Shown: positions 43,023 to 56,189, numbered from the stretch's first letter. The stretch: DNA of 64,000 bases from Cricetomys ansorgei (GCA_026225945.1 JAMJFZ010001131.1:26502001-26566000); one strand, 5' to 3'. The notes: generated by a model from the sequence alone, not told the origin. Translations and numbers: made by a program.

Positions 43023-43695
43023 CTATGGAGGAGCAGAACCTCACTCCAAGGGGAGGAGCCCATACCTGACACTGCCTGACTCAGGAACCAGAGACCGACA
43101 GCCTGGAGATGATTTCTAATGGTGTTCTGCTATGTTCATAGATCAAGTGCCTAGTCTAGATGTCATCAGAGAGGCTCCCTCGGGAAGCTGATGGAAGCAG
43201 ATACAGAGGCCCAGGACCAAACGTAGGGTAGAGCTCAGGGGAACTCCAGGAAAGAGGGGGAGGGGGGATTTTGGGGACTAGAGGGGTCGTGGACACCAGG
43301 AGAACAAGCTGTACAGAGTCAATTGACCAGGACTCTTAAGGGGCTCACAAAGCAGGCATGTGTCTGTGATAGGTTCACTACATCTATCTTATGATTGTCT
43401 GGCTTGGTGTTCTTATAGAACTCTTAAAAGATGGAGTTGGGGGGTTGTCTCTGACCCTTTTACCTGCCCATTTGACCCTTTTCCTCCTGCTGGGCTTCCT
43501 TGTCCAGCCTTGATGTGGGGCTCCATGTTCCATTTTATTATGTCGGGTTCAGTTGGTAACCTTGGGAGGCCTGCTCTCTGAGGGGAGGAGGGAGGGGAAA
43601 GGAATTGGGTGGAGGGGTCTGAGGGGAGCTGGTTCGGCATGTATTGTAGGAGAGAAGAAAAAAATAAAAGGTATTTTTGCCTAAGTGTTAGGAAA
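43023..43695 (+). repeat. Lx-type L1 3' UTR, 5'-truncated
   Basis: Rodent L1 3' UTR order: 'ctgatggaagcagatacagaggcccagg', 'aggggaactccagg', 'agagtcaattgaccaggactcttaaggggctca', 'ttgggaggcctgctctctgaggggagg', then an A-rich aataaaa end. No ORF2 left. Confidence 0.75.
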
Positions 43696-43990
43696 GAAAT
43701 AAATGGTATTTCTTTTTAATCTACATGTTTTTGACTCTCAGCTGAGCACCTTGTAGCCCTCAGCACATCTCTCCCTCCCCCACGCTGTGTACTTTCTTGC
43801 CCATCTCTCTTGTCATTTCTTTATGGCTTTACAGCTGTTTTTATAAATTCCAGATGTTGACTCTTTGTTTGGTGTCTCTGATGTGTATGTTGCCTCTCGG
43901 TGAGCAGTTTGGCTTCTAACATTCCTTGAAGTGTCTTTCTGTCCTTGTTTCAAGCTGGCTTTCTGAGTGGGTGCTGATTGGCCACATCAG
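43696..43990 (-). repeat. L1M relic, right part
   Basis: 'tttttataaattccagatgttgactctttgtttggtgtctctgatgtgtatgttgcc' continues the antisense L1M interrupted by the Lx insertion. Confidence 0.55.
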
Positions 43991-44109
43991 TGAGGGGCCT
44001 GTGACAAAGCCACTCAAAAGTGGCTTTAAACCAATTTTGTTCATGAGGATTTTTGAAGCAACTGGATGCATTTAAAATGAAGTTTTAGACTTAGACATCA
44101 GAGATTCAT

Positions 44110-44114
<5 letters not shown>

Positions 44115-44169
<55 letters not shown>
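44115..44169. repeat. (AG)n microsatellite
   Basis: About 27 uninterrupted AG units. Confidence 0.98.
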
Positions 44170-44172
<3 letters not shown>

Positions 44173-44289
44173 GACATCACATCAGAAAGGGACTTTGATC
44201 CTTTCACAAGTGAGGTGTAACCTTCATCTGTTTCTTTGAAATAGAATCTGAGAATCTGAGGCTTGGAGGAGGCACTTTGATATCTGTAA

Positions 44290-44420
44290 TATCCAATTTA
44301 AAATTCATTGGATCCTAGATATAAAGAACTGGAAGGAGCCACAGGGACCATCTGGCTCAACCCTCTCGTTTTACAGGAAATAGAAGCTCAGAGAGATGAA
44401 ATAAAACATTTACCTTTGAG
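44290..44420 (+). repeat. Possible CR1/L3-type relic
   Basis: 'gatcctagatataaagaactggaaggagccacagggaccatctggctcaaccctctcgttttacagg' resembles the ancient '…ggaagggacc…catctagtccaaccc' pattern. Weak. Confidence 0.35.
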
Positions 44421-45289
44421 ACTTAGTTTTCAGTTTCTCGAAGGAGTCCAGGTTTTAAAGGGATGGACTTTACCGTTCATTCTTACAAGGAAATGGGACT
44501 CTCTTGACCCGCTGCAGATGCACATAATCTTCTAGAATTTCCTCTCTTCTCTGAGGCATACCTCCCTCATGCTGCCAACAGTTTTGCAATTTCTATAAAT
44601 AGTGGTTAAACGCTTTGGACACATAGCAACTAATATTCTCTTGGACCTGGTGGGCATTATAAATCAATCTGCAGGATGGATAGAGGACTTTTGTTTTTCT
44701 GTTTTCTTTTGTTCTCTCTCTCTCTGTAAAGACCCATTTCTCTCCTCTGGGAGAAAAGGCAGTACTATTCCTTCTTAGACTTTGGAACCTTTAGCTGGAA
44801 ATAGACATCTCCAAGTGGCTAGGTGACGGCCCTTTGAGCAAGTCCAGTGACCTCATCACATTCTTTCCTCACTAATTTTTCTTGCACAGGGTCTACATTT
44901 AAGTGACTCAAAAGTTTATTTTGATGAAATCAGTTTTCCTTTCCAAATAAAGTGCTAAATAAGGGGTTACATTTCTAGTTAGAGTCCTCTCTAGCCCTAA
45001 ATTGTCTGTGAATCTAGGATAAGATACATCAAGAGTGCTTTGAGAAAAAGCAGAGCAAGCAATGGAATATAAAAAAAGAATCCTTTGGGTCTGCTCCTAA
45101 CAACCAGCTACCTTCACTGCCCAGAGTTGTCCCATCAGCCTGGCTTTCCCTCGGGCTTCTTTACGTAGCAATTGTCTGATTTCTCCCAGTCCTTTACAAA
45201 GCAGCCGTCTGCAATCAGCAGCTCAGCGTGCTGAAAGCAGGTGGTTAGCTGCCCAGGACAGTGCTAGCTCTGTTTACTCTGCCGTTGGT
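44421..45289. other. Unassigned intergenic
   Basis: No gene or repeat recognised. Confidence 0.5.
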
Positions 45290-45500
45290 GACGATGGTGG
45301 TGGTAGTGATAAAATAACAATAATGAATTACACTTCTTCCTTGCCAGGCAGCGTCCTAAGTGTCTCACACGTAAGGGTAACTAACTTAATCCTTCCATGT
45401 CTGGGAGGAAAATGACTATCATTACCTCCATTTAACACGTGGAAGCAGACAGAGGTCAAACCATTCATCCAGACTCTAACTGTTTACAGTTATGGGCCAA
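45290..45500 (-). repeat. MIR SINE
   Basis: 'aattacacttcttccttgccaggcagcgtcctaagtgtctcacacg… aacttaatccttccatgtctggg… attacctccatttaacacgtgg' follows the antisense MIR. Confidence 0.7.
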
Positions 45501-45794
45501 GCAGAACATAGATGATACATAAAAATGAGTCATTTGGGAGATTACTTACAAAATGTAGGTCTCAATGAGGCACTGGGGACCTAGGACCAGGCCAGTTCTT
45601 ATCACTCACTGGCGGCTGGCATGGATAGGAGAGGAGTAGTCAGAATTCAAGAATTCTCTGTGAGGCCAGTTGAACCTTGCCTCTTGCAAGGAGTTGCCTT
45701 TGGTCAGGGATTCTGTTGCATGGTAGTCTTTCAGAGAAAGAACAGAGAGATACGCACCTTCCCCTGACCCCCTCATTGTCTGTCCTCACTGTGT

Positions 45795-45985
45795 TTTTTA
45801 AAAATTATTTTTGTTATTTTTGATTATGTGTATGCATGTGTGTGGACTCATACAGCAAGTGCGGGTGCCCAGAGCTGGGTCTCTCTGGAGTTGGAATTAC
45901 AGACATGCTGGGGACTAGGTCTTTCAAGCAGTATGAGCAAGCAGTATGTGCTCTTCACCACTGAGTCTCACTCTAGCCCTTCCCT
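45795..45985 (-). repeat. B3 SINE, diverged
   Basis: 'tgtatgcatgtgtgtggactcatacag… tctggagttggaattacagacatgctgggg… tgctcttcaccactgagtctcactctagccc'. Confidence 0.75.
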
Positions 45986-46099
45986 GTACACTCTGGGCAG
46001 AGCCCTTTGGTGGTTGAATTGGGCAGAACTTTAAGTGTCCCAAAGTGTGTTGATGACATGGATATAGTCTAGCACCAGGACAGAGGGCAGTGACCTTCT

Positions 46100-46195
46100 G
46101 GCACATACCAGATCCTATGTAGTGGAGCTGGGGTTTAAACCCAGGTGGTCAGTCTTACTGCAAAGTTCCTGTTCTGAAGCACTGTGCTATATATG
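46100..46195 (-). repeat. MIR SINE fragment
   Basis: 'gtggagctggggtttaaacccaggtggtcagtctta… gttctgaagcactgtgctata'. Confidence 0.5.
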
Positions 46196-46381
46196 GTGGG
46201 TCTAGTGACTAGCACGAGGGTGCAATATGCTGGGTAACTGATGGAAGAGCTAAGACTTGCACCTGCTGCCCATTTAGATCCTGATGCAGAAGAACCAGAT
46301 CAAGCATACTGATTTTGTCATTCATTTACATGAATGTGAATGCCATCCATTCTCATTCCCTTGCTCTAGAAGGGGCTAGAG

Positions 46382-46604
46382 CAGCGTTCTCAACCTGTGG
46401 GTCATGACCCCTTTGGGGGTGGAACTATTCTTTCACAGGGGTCAACTAAGACCATCTACATACCAGATAGTTACATTACGATTCATAATGGTAGCAAAAT
46501 TACAGTTATGAAGTGGCAATGGAAATAATTTTACAGTTGGAGGTCACCACAACATGAGGGACTGTATTAAAGGGTCAGAGCATTAGGAAGGTTGAGAACC
46601 ACTG
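46382..46604 (+). mobile_element. URR1 hAT DNA transposon, copy 2
   Basis: 'cagcgttctcaacctgtgggtcatgacccctttggggg…' to '…gaaggttgagaaccactg'. Flanks ggctagag / tactagaa share CTAGA, a hAT-like target. Confidence 0.88.
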
Positions 46605-49600
46605 TACTAGAAACTGTTGGACTCATGTTCCTCTCCATTATTGATCATGTATGCACCTTCGTATTTTAGGTAGAACAATGTGTTACTGATTTTTCCCCCA
46701 ACTATTCATCTTTTTTCTTACTGTTGTTTTGCTGATTATTTCAAGTGAATTGGGTTATAGCTATTTCTGCAATTGAAAGTTACTAAAGATTGGATTACCT
46801 TCTTTTAAATTGCTGTCTGGGAGGAGTTTACATAAATTCACCCGAAGCCATAATTGAATTTTACAAGCAATAACGAAGTACTTCAAGAATCAACCACCAC
46901 TGACTGGGACAAAATGTTTTGATGCTCTTCTCATTTTCTTCTTAGTTTCTCTTTGACACAATGGAAAAACCCCCAGGGCACTACACAATTGTTTGAAAGG
47001 AAGAAAATTGGCAAGAGGTACTTTTGGTTCTGTATTTAAAATAACTGAGGAATGGGGAGTCAGTCCCTCCCTAGGAAACCAGCCTAAAGGCAGGTTTCCT
47101 ATCGGAGGCTTCATCAGGGATGCAGCCCAAGGGGACTGTGCAGACTAGGGGGTGGGGGCAGACGATGATGATGATGATGGCGACACTACAATTAAGCCTA
47201 GCAGTTTTAGAGCCTTCACTTTCTCTTTTAGCCTTTGGCACGTGCAAAATTGCCGATGGGAATAAGGATTTTCCATCAAAGGAGACCATTTATTCTGAAG
47301 TTCTGCAAACCAAGAGGGATGTTAGAGAGGCAGGCATACCACCTATGCTTCTTCAAGTTGTGCATACTAACAGCATTTCCCAGAAGCTCCGGAGGGATAA
47401 AATCCTTTGAGATTGAAAAGGCAGATAGTTTTCTTTCAGCGACTCTTACTGAATAGTGAAGGCATTGAATGCGAAGATCCTTCCTGTCAGTTGGAAACCC
47501 AAAGCAATGGTGGATCCATGGGCATTTCTGAGCTGTGGACTACACTAAATTGTTGAAGAACAAAGGGGAACAGCAGCTTCAGAGACTTAAGGATCACCAG
47601 GGAGCTCAAGTAGCATTGTTTAGCCAAATATTGTAAGCAACGATGGTACCACGGAGACTTGACGTGATCATAGGCTGCCGTGGGTTCCACAGGCCTGCAG
47701 TTCAGAGAAATTTCAGGCAAGGGGTTATATTTTTATATCCCCATTTTGCCTTCTTCATTATAAAGAGGAAGCTGCCAGTAGTCTCAAATCCAGGCAAAGA
47801 TAGTGACTTTGAAGTCTGTTTTTCTTGTCCTTTAAAAGAGTTCTTTCATAGCTGTCCTTCCTCTTGTGTTATCGAATCATTGTCCTGGTCCAGGGACGAT
47901 GCAGAGGCTGCTCCTCTAGCAGCCTTTCTGGGCTCAGCTCATTCCATTGGAGGTGACCTGTGAACAGAAGAAAATGCTACTAAGAGGGGGAATACCTAGG
48001 GCGTGGGTCTATTGTGGAGGAGGGGAAACCACGCCTCAAACAGCCACCAGCAGTGGCAGGCAGGACTGAGCACCTTGTTTGGGACAGTTTCCCAGGTGCA
48101 GGCAGCATATCTGGTTCCTCCAGCCTGTATCCTCTCAGCCGAATTTGCACATCTTTACTCTGTGGGAACTGCCTTAGAAAGGCCGCTTGTCTCACTGGCC
48201 CAGGAGGACGAGATTCCTGATGGGTGAAGCTATGTAAGAGAATGAAAAAACTTGAATTCCAAGTGTACTAGCTCGTTTGGCAGGAGCCTTAACCGACCTT
48301 AACAACGGGGAGTGGACAGCCTAGCCCTGAGGACCGGCTCCTAGCTCAGCCCTTGCGGTTCCTATGGGAACTGGAAGCATCATTCAACTGCTCTGCACCT
48401 GTGCAATGATTCACACAGACTACGGGGCCAAGTTCCTCCCAGAGGCTGGTAGGTGAGGTGGAGTGAGCTAGCTGGCTAATTCGTACAAAACTATGGACAG
48501 ATAGGAGGATTAAATCCTAATGTTCTAGACCACAGCAGAGTGACTGCAGTTAATACCAATTCATTGCATTATTTCTGTTTGGAAATAAACAGAAGACAAG
48601 GCTTTCGATGCTTCCAATATAAGAAGCGGTAAATGTTTCAGATGGTAGATAATGCTAATTTCTGATTTGATTATTTGCATCCTGTGTACATGCCTCACAA
48701 AATACCCCTAAATATGTACAATTACAATGTTACTTAAAAAATACTCTGTCAATATCCCTCAACTTGATCTGTGTCCTATGTTGACATTCTGCTGGACTGG
48801 ACTTGCATTCAGATACCCGAAGGGCCTCTACAATTCCAAGACACAGAATAAAGGGACTTGAGCTTGGATAGACAACACTATTGCTACCACAAGCTTTGTT
48901 TTATCTACAAAGGAATCACTAACGTTTGTTATTTATACCTCAGTTGTATAGATGGTTTCTTATTTGTGGAGCGTGTGACTCCAACTCCCATAAAAGATTC
49001 CGTATTTGTAAAAGTGTTTGTGAGAGGATGGTTAGCCATCATCCCATGTTAAGTGATTTGGATGCCTAGATTCAATGCATTGGTACTCTACTTTTAAACA
49101 CTTTTACTTTAGGACAGAGGTGAAAGATGGCAATTCTTATCCCTGTGTCTGTGCAGACTACTATTTGAAATCAGATTGAAAAACTGCCAAGTTTCCCTTG
49201 GAGAGGGTTCTGCCAGCCTTGGTGTTCATCAGTCAGCATTTATGGAGAGCAGGGTGGTGCCACTTGGTGTAGGTTTTTGAAAACAGACACCATAAAGAAC
49301 ACATTCCCACCGGAGCCAGGGGCTGAAGCACAGCATGTCAGAAGAGTGACAAGAAGCCCCTGAGTTGGAGGGCTCTGCTTTAAGATCTGGGCTGAGTGGG
49401 CAAAACAGAGTTTGAGTGGGATTCACAGGAAAGCTTCTGAGCATTCAGTGCTAAATGCTCTGCTCCGTGAGGTTGTTGGATCACAGAGAAAGCTGGAGTA
49501 TTAGACGCTAGGGACAAAGGCTGAGTTAGGTGACCCCATAGTGTTGTAGGGAGGAAACATCACTAGCTGTGCCTTCCACAATGACAGAGAACAGAGGTGT

Positions 49601-50399
49601 TCCATCGCTTGAGTGAAAATGAACTTGAGTCCCATAATTTCTTTTTTTGCTTTTATTTAACTAGATGGCGGGGAAGTGGAGCAGCTGTGATCTCTCTATC
49701 TTCAGACTTTTAAAGAAAGCTCCGCCGAAGCAGGCCACACAGTATAGGTATATGGGTCACTTTCTCTCTTGTAAAGCAGAGATCTCGTAGGGAGTTGTTG
49801 GAGAGAAATAAGGTGTCACAAGGGGGCTGGTGGCATGAGCTACCCATTGCCTGCTGTTGGTGGAGTCCCTGATCCCTACCAGGTCCCAAACACAGGCAGA
49901 ATCTCCTGGACTAGAACGTATTGGCCTTGTCTACAAAGTGTTTGGAGCCCTTTGTTCACATCTTACACTTGCTTTGAAGAGTGGAAGTCATAGGCGCTGT
50001 ATGTTGACAGTATCAGGCTTGAATTAAGTTCCAGGTTCTGACTAGATACCAGCCTTACGCCTGAATCCACTATGTCCTCTTCAACAGCTTTTTCAAAGGT
50101 CACCCTGGTGTTCAAGAGACTTGAACCAGAGACAAGCCAGGATTAGAAAATAAAGCATGAACACAGGATGTCAGGTGCTCTGGTAACCAGCCACACCCAG
50201 CTGCTGATGCCCGAGGATTTCACCCATTGAGAGGCAGTGCCTTGCTTCTAGGTGGAAGCCAACCCCTTCCCTCGGCTTCCCCCTGCTTTGCCTTACTAAT
50301 TGGTTCTGAATTCTGGCTGTGAATTCATTCATTGTTTCACTTACTGTTTTGTAACTTCTACAGCCACTAGGGTGTTACCTTTGGGTGACCAATTATGGT
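46605..50399. other. Longest repeat-poor stretch
   Basis: About 3.8 kb with only a short GAT run (47163-47179). No gene: the open frames at 47120-47410 and 47643-47963 lack exon structure or homology. 46720-46880 is AT-rich, with TAATTG-type cores, and looks conserved in texture. Confidence 0.5.
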
Positions 50400-50860
50400 A
50401 ATATGAAAAACAATGCAGAGAGCAGAGCCTTGACTCAGGAGCTTGCTTCATATGAAGGAGAGACAGAGGTCACACACATAACTACATACTGAGGTCATTA
50501 CATATGAGTTCAGTGGGGGAATGCAAAATACACATTACAGGAGCTGATAACCGAGGACTTGCTAGAAGGAGAAATGTTGGAGCTAGACCTTGAAGGATGA
50601 GTAGGAATTCATTAGGGAAAGGAGGAGGAGGAAGCATTTAAGTCAGGAAAAATGGTATGTGTGAAGGCCTGGGGCAACAGTTCATGAAGAGAATGATGGA
50701 TATTAGTTTTGATTATGGTTTTTACAATGAATGACTAGACTTAAGTACCATTGGGACATACTTAATTTGCATCTGAAGTTATGGTCTGGACACTATTAGG
50801 GAACGGGTCAGAGAAAGAGAGAGTACAGGCCAACAGTGTCATGCAGGAGGAGACGAAAGG
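50400..50860 (-). repeat. L2 LINE relic
   Basis: 'tgactcaggagcttgcttcatatgaaggagagacagagg', 'gttggagctagaccttgaaggatgagtagg' and 'tatgtgtgaaggcctggggca' follow the reversed L2 3' region order. Confidence 0.55.
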
Positions 50861-50884
50861 TTCTATTTAAAAAAAAAAAAAAAG

Positions 50885-51064
50885 TTTGAGCCAGGGAATG
50901 GTGGCGCACGCTTTTAATCCTAGCACTTGGGAGGCAGTGGCAGGTAGATTGCTGTGAGCTCAAGGCCAGTCTGGTCTACAGAGTGAGTTCCAGGACAGCC
51001 AGTTACAACAGAGAAACCCTGTCTCAAAAAACCAAAAAATAAACAAATAAAAAAAAAAAAAAAG
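50885..51064 (+). repeat. B1 SINE
   Basis: 'gagccagggaatggtggcgcacgcttttaatcctagcacttggg… aaccctgtctcaaaaaacc' with a long A tail. Inserted beside an older poly-A run (50866-50882). Confidence 0.93.
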
Positions 51065-51579
51065 GTTGGTATTTATCCTTTGAGAATTATATGCAATATA
51101 TTTTGATCATATTCTTAACCCTCCCCCCAGCTCCAAAATGAAAGGCTCTTTATCTCTGTAAAGGAGAGGAAGGAAGTGGATAGAGGCAAGAGGTGAGACA
51201 GGACCTATCATTTGGTGAGAAAACAAAGGACAGGCTTCATCTTGCGATCATGGTCTGTGGAGGCTCCAGGTGCACAGATGGTGGGGTGAGAGCTGGACCT
51301 GATGGCTCTGCAGAGCCTTTGTCCATACTTCAGTGGAGGTGTTCAGTAATCAGCTCTCTGCTGGAGGCACACTGTTGGACAGACTGATGCTTTATTCTAA
51401 CATTGATTCTTTTAGGAAGTATTGAAAATGGAATACATTTGCTGATTCCGTTTGCAGAATACTCCCCTTCAGTGTTTAGAAGTTTAGAAAGGCAAATGAT
51501 GTTTGCATGTTGGTATATTATATTTTGAAACTTTGCTGAACTTGTTCATTAGTTCTAATTGTATGTATGTGTGTATTCA
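51065..51579. other. Unassigned intergenic
   Basis: Nothing recognised. Confidence 0.5.
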
Positions 51580-51682
51580 AGTTTTTGAGATAGTCTCTTC
51601 TGTGTAGCCCAGGCTGGCCTCAAACTTGCAATCTTCCAGTCTTAGCCTCCAAAGTGATGGGGTCACAGACATATGCCTCTGT
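51580..51682 (-). repeat. B1 SINE, old
   Basis: 'agtttttgagatagtctcttctgtgtagcccaggctggcctcaaacttgcaatcttccagtcttagcctcc'. Confidence 0.8.
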
Positions 51683-52036
51683 GTGTGTGTGTGTTTCATA
51701 GCTGCCTCTCCAGGTGAATCTGATCTTCCTGACAACAAGTTCAATCATTATATACTTCTGGATCCTCAGAGCCATGAAAAATGCCTGTCACTTAATAGAT
51801 GCACAATAAGGAGTGCATAAAAGCAGTGTTTGATAGATACAGCGCCCAGTAATGGTGTGGAGCAGATAACAAGCGAGTAGGTGAAGTGGACCACTGACAT
51901 AGTTCAAAGACTCTCAGAGCCACTTGGCTTACGGCATATGAATGCACAGGAAGTTCTTGTCTGCCTCTCTATCTTAATCTGAATCCTTGAGTCAATTATT
52001 TTCCTCCTATTTAATTTTTATTTATTTGTTATCTAT
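51683..52036. other. Unassigned intergenic
   Basis: A short TG run, then nothing recognised. Confidence 0.5.
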
Positions 52037-52039
52037 CAA

Positions 52040-52081
<42 letters not shown>

Positions 52082-52098
52082 CCTACCTACCTACCTAT
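52037..52098. repeat. (ATCT)n(ACCT)n compound microsatellite
   Basis: About ten ATCT units changing to ACCT at 52081. Confidence 0.97.
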
Positions 52099-52099
52099 C

Positions 52100-52240
52100 C
52101 ACAGACAAGGTTTCTCTATAAAACCTGAGCTGTCCTGGAACTCAATATGTAAATCAGGCTGGCCTTGAACTCACAGAGATCTTCCTGCCTTAATCTCCAG
52201 AGTTGAGTGCTGGGATTAAAGTTGGAAGCCACCCTCTGAT
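52100..52240 (-). repeat. B1 SINE
   Basis: 'cagacaaggtttctctataaaacctgagctgtcctggaactc… gagtgctgggattaaag'. Confidence 0.88.
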
Positions 52241-53936
52241 TAGTTAATTACTTATATAGGATCTGTGTGATGGAGAGTCAGTTACCTGATATTCTCCTAT
52301 CTTAGTCATCTACAAAATGACTCTTCAGTGGAAATGATTAAACATCCAGGCCAAGCACATGTAAGGAAAAGCCATAATGTGTTGTCTGTGTATTTACGGT
52401 TACGAACTATGTTAAAATACTCAGCAGTTAGAGAAATGATACAAAAAAGCATTACTTCAACTTGCCAATTTTTGGTCTGCTTTCCCCCACTTCAGCAATA
52501 TTCTTAAGTACTGTATACAATCTTCCCCGAATCTAAGGCACTTACTACTTAATCCTTCCATTACTTAATAAATTCAAGACAGATTTGATAGACGGTCCTG
52601 CTTGTTTGCAGGTTTCCTGCCTCTCCCTTCCGTTGGGTCCGGTGAAGTCCCTAAGATTCTCCTGCTGTTGTTCCTTGCCTGAGAGGCGAGCCCACTGAGT
52701 ACTTGTCATATGCTCACTAGCTGCTTTTCAGTGCAGTGCTTTCACATCCACAGTCACACACAGTGACCAGCTAATCCCGTGTTGTTTCATCGTGGCGCAC
52801 ATTTTAAGTCTCCAGGGGGTAAAGCAACCAGAATAACACTGTTTCTCTTTTTTGATGGCTTTTGCTCATTCCTTAGAAACTGTTTGGTACCTTCTCAGGG
52901 ATATCAAGTATCATCATTTAGACTCTAAATTTTAGAGGCAAACATAATTTGTTTAATAAACAGGATTTCCCAGCTCCTCAGGTGGCCTTTGCAGGCTATA
53001 AGCCACTGGCCAACTGTTTAATTATGGAGTGGCCAGTAAACCCTGCTGAATTTTACATGTTGTCACAAGGTCAGAGGATAGCCAAGGTCATCAGAGTGAA
53101 GTGTTTAGCTGTCATTTGGGTCTTGTCAAATCAATAATCAAAGCAAACAGTTTGCACACATGCAATCAGGTATGGTCATAGACATTATGGAGCATTAGCA
53201 CTGGATATCATGCTAGCCTCTGGGGACAGAGAGTTATACAAAATGCGACGTTGACCTTTAAAAGGCTTTAGTCTTTCTGGAGATGTGGAAACCTATGTGG
53301 AGAGAGGTGGTAATGTGAGGGACAGCATCAGAATTTGTAGAAGTCTGTATTATCTGGGTGCACGCAGGAGTCTATTTCTCCAACCTGTGGGCTCCAACAG
53401 GAGGTGGGATGAAAGAAGTGTTTGACTTCTCAAGTGCACACGTGGAGGGAGTGAGGCAAACAGTGATGAGCAGGAGTGGGTGAAAACGTTTCGGTACCCT
53501 GGACAGTGAAGGGGTATGTTTGCTGGGGTCAAGGGTGCACAGGTAGGGTACCAGAGGAGGGGGCTGAAGAAGTAGGTGTACGTGGGGGTGGGGTGCAGCA
53601 GAGTTTAGGTGCCTTTGAACTGCCATTCATAGCACTGGGTACTATTGTTTTATGTTTGTGATTTAGTGGTTGCAGCCTGTGCCCCAGCAAGCTAGCTGCC
53701 CTTTATACGTCAACTACAGGAGCCAAATTAATAGTGGAAAGCAGAAAAAGGAGTTTTACTTGATGTAGCTATGTTGGAAAGAGGCACTAAGAGATCCAGA
53801 GACAGCAAGCTATAGCTTCCCCTTAGCAATGTAGTCAAAGGAGTTGTGTCACTAAACTGTGGTGTTGGGTAAGAAAAGTGTATTGATTGCATTTTTGGCT
53901 TATCACTTTTTAAAAAATTATTTTCTAAAATATTTA
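52241..53936. other. Unassigned intergenic
   Basis: About 1.7 kb. No gene. 52940-53165 is unique and conserved-looking. 53690-53850 has LTR-like phrases without a firm match. Confidence 0.45.
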
Positions 53937-53937
53937 T

Positions 53938-53968
<31 letters not shown>

Positions 53969-54137
53969 GTATGTGTGCGTGTATGCTTACATATGCACAG
54001 ATATCTTCACACTATAGTTTATGCAAAAAGGTCAGAAGGCAACTTTTGGATTCGGTTCTGTTTTTCACCATTTGGACCCTGAAAACTGAACTCCAGTGGT
54101 TGGGCTTGGCAGTAAATATCTTTTCTCACTAGACCCT
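53937..54137 (-). repeat. (TC)n tract and B3A-type SINE
   Basis: CT repeats at about 53937-53966, then 'aaaaaggtcagaaggcaacttttggattcggttctg…' to 'aaatatcttttctcactagaccctgac'. Confidence 0.65.
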
Positions 54138-55004
54138 GACTTGCAGTATTTTTATAATGGCTTTATCAGGATGTATCCTCATGCTAAACCAAGAGCAGAC
54201 ATGCGTCGTGAGAGGGCCACTGTGTTGCGTTTTAGAAAGGAAGAGCGAGATCTGGTTGCCTTAGTTAAAGGTATTTATGATAAAAATTCAAGGGACTTAA
54301 GAAAACAGGAAGTGATTCTTTGTATGATTAATCTTCGATATTCATTTATTTAACAAAATTCAATAGCTTTCTTTTTTTTTTTTTCCTTTTTCAAACTAGA
54401 AGCTGGATGCCTGGATTGAAGGATGTATTATTTACCAAGGCTATGAAAGAACAAGGTGTTATCAGGGCACTCCAAATGTTTGGAAAATGCTAGAGCAAAC
54501 AAAACTTAGAAACTAGTTGCCTACATAAGTGCGGTGCTTTTCTGGAAGAGTTTGATTTCACCTTTGCATTTGTATTAATTGCCGATGACACAGTAGGATT
54601 TCCTACAGAAATGCTGCTTCCATTTATTAACTAACTCCCATAAGAAATCATCCCTAAAGCCAGTGGCTTATGATTTAACTCTTCTTTTATTATTTCTCGG
54701 GGTTCTGAGAATTGTCTTTGTTCAGTCTGAAGATTCTCAGTCATGGCCTGTCACATGATTGTTGTCAGAAGTAGGTGGGATTAGATTCACTTCGGGAATC
54801 TTCTCACCTATGGTTCTTGATGGACTGCAGCAGGGGCAGTCAGCTGGATCCACATGCATGGACTTCTTCTTCATGAAGTCATCTGACCTCGCAGTGACTT
54901 GCTGGATTCTAAGGACAGGCAAGAATCATGGGGACAGAAATCAAATATTTCACTTCTTAAAACTTGGGCCTGGAAACCCATACTTTTATTAAGCCAAGCA
55001 GTAT
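54138..55004. other. Unassigned intergenic
   Basis: Unique. An 85-codon open frame (54096-54353) starts inside the SINE and shows no homology I know. Confidence 0.45.
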
Positions 55005-55408
55005 TGTGGGCTGAGCCATTTGCCCTCAAAATCCATCTGACCCCTGACCTTCATTACCTCAGAGCATGAGTATACTTGGAGATAGAGACATTAAGAGGTG
55101 ATTTAATTAAAATGAGGTTGTTAGAGGTGGGCTCTAATCTAGGATGACCATTGTTTTTAAAAGAAGACTAACTAAGACGTGGAGAGAAACACCAGGCAGG
55201 TGCATATATGTGGAAGGGTCTGAGCTAGAGAGCACAGCAAGAAGGCAGACATTTGTATACTCAGGCTACCAGCCTCAGAGCAGATCTGTCAACATTTTAA
55301 AGGTGGATATCCAGCCTCCAGAAATAGAATAAAGAAACAAAAATAACTTTATGTTGCTGAAGTTTCCTAGTCCGTGGCATTTTATTATAGCAACATGAAC
55401 AGACTACT
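55005..55408 (+). mobile_element. MLT1-type MaLR LTR, ancient
   Basis: 'gggctgagccatttgccctcaaaatccatctga', 'ggagatagagacattaagaggtgatttaattaaaatgagg', 'gtggatatccagcctccagaaatagaataa', ending 'attatagcaacatgaacagactactgta', in MLT1 order. Confidence 0.7.
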
Positions 55409-56189
55409 GTATCACTTGGAGGGATTTGGATTCTAGGAACCATGCCCTACCCATCCACCCTCTCATCTACCAGTTGCTCAGGTAGCAATGTGATGGCTGT
55501 GCCGAAGCTAGCAGCCAGAGGAAAGGAGTCTCATCAGCAGTTCTTTCGGTGGTTAGTGGAACGGGCCGATGATGACCAGAAAACTGGGAGCAACAGACAA
55601 ACACAGAGAGACAAGAGGTACAGTTGTCGGTGTCTGGTGATCATATTCTGGTAGCAGTGGTGGGAATGAGTCAGGGGAGTATGATCCCTGCAGAGGGAAA
55701 GCCAATGAACTCAGCTGGAGAGAAATGAGATCCTGTTGAGGGGGATAATTCATTGGCAACACTCCAGTGGCATCCTTCAAAGTCAGGGATAAAAAATGGA
55801 GGGAGTAATAGAAGACACCTATGGGTGTGAAAGGGTCCTTTGCTTCAGTCTATTCTTTCTGGGCACAGTGGGCCGTGTTTGGGTGAGATGATTGGTAACG
55901 GTCATTCTATGCTTTTGACAGCTCCTTTGACAAGGATGATGGTATATCTGGAAGGCTCTTGCAGAGGGATTCCAGGTTCTTGTGTCCCTGAATAAGCAAT
56001 TGAGTAGAGACATCCAGTTTCAGCAGAAACAATTTGTCAAGTAAAGGCACACTTCCAAGGGAGGAAGCAGATGGGAGCAGAGAGAGTTAATAGCTCAAAT
56101 GATCTGCTCCACTGTGGACAGTGGGGTTTTCTATACTGCGCAAGTGTTGGAAGAGAAAAACAAATTCAAGAGATTTGTGTGGATGAAAT
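55409..56189. other. Unassigned intergenic
   Basis: No gene or repeat recognised. Confidence 0.5.

Noticed and set aside
46720..46880. AT-rich block with TAATTG cores as an enhancer
   Set aside because: Texture is suggestive but AT-richness alone produces such cores; mentioned in the stretch entry only.
47120..47410. 96-codon frame with a Met run
   Set aside because: The Met run is a GAT/ATG microsatellite; the rest has no homology.
54096..54353. 85-codon frame with a charged, protein-like sequence
   Set aside because: Begins inside an antisense SINE; I recognise no family, and no exon structure is visible.
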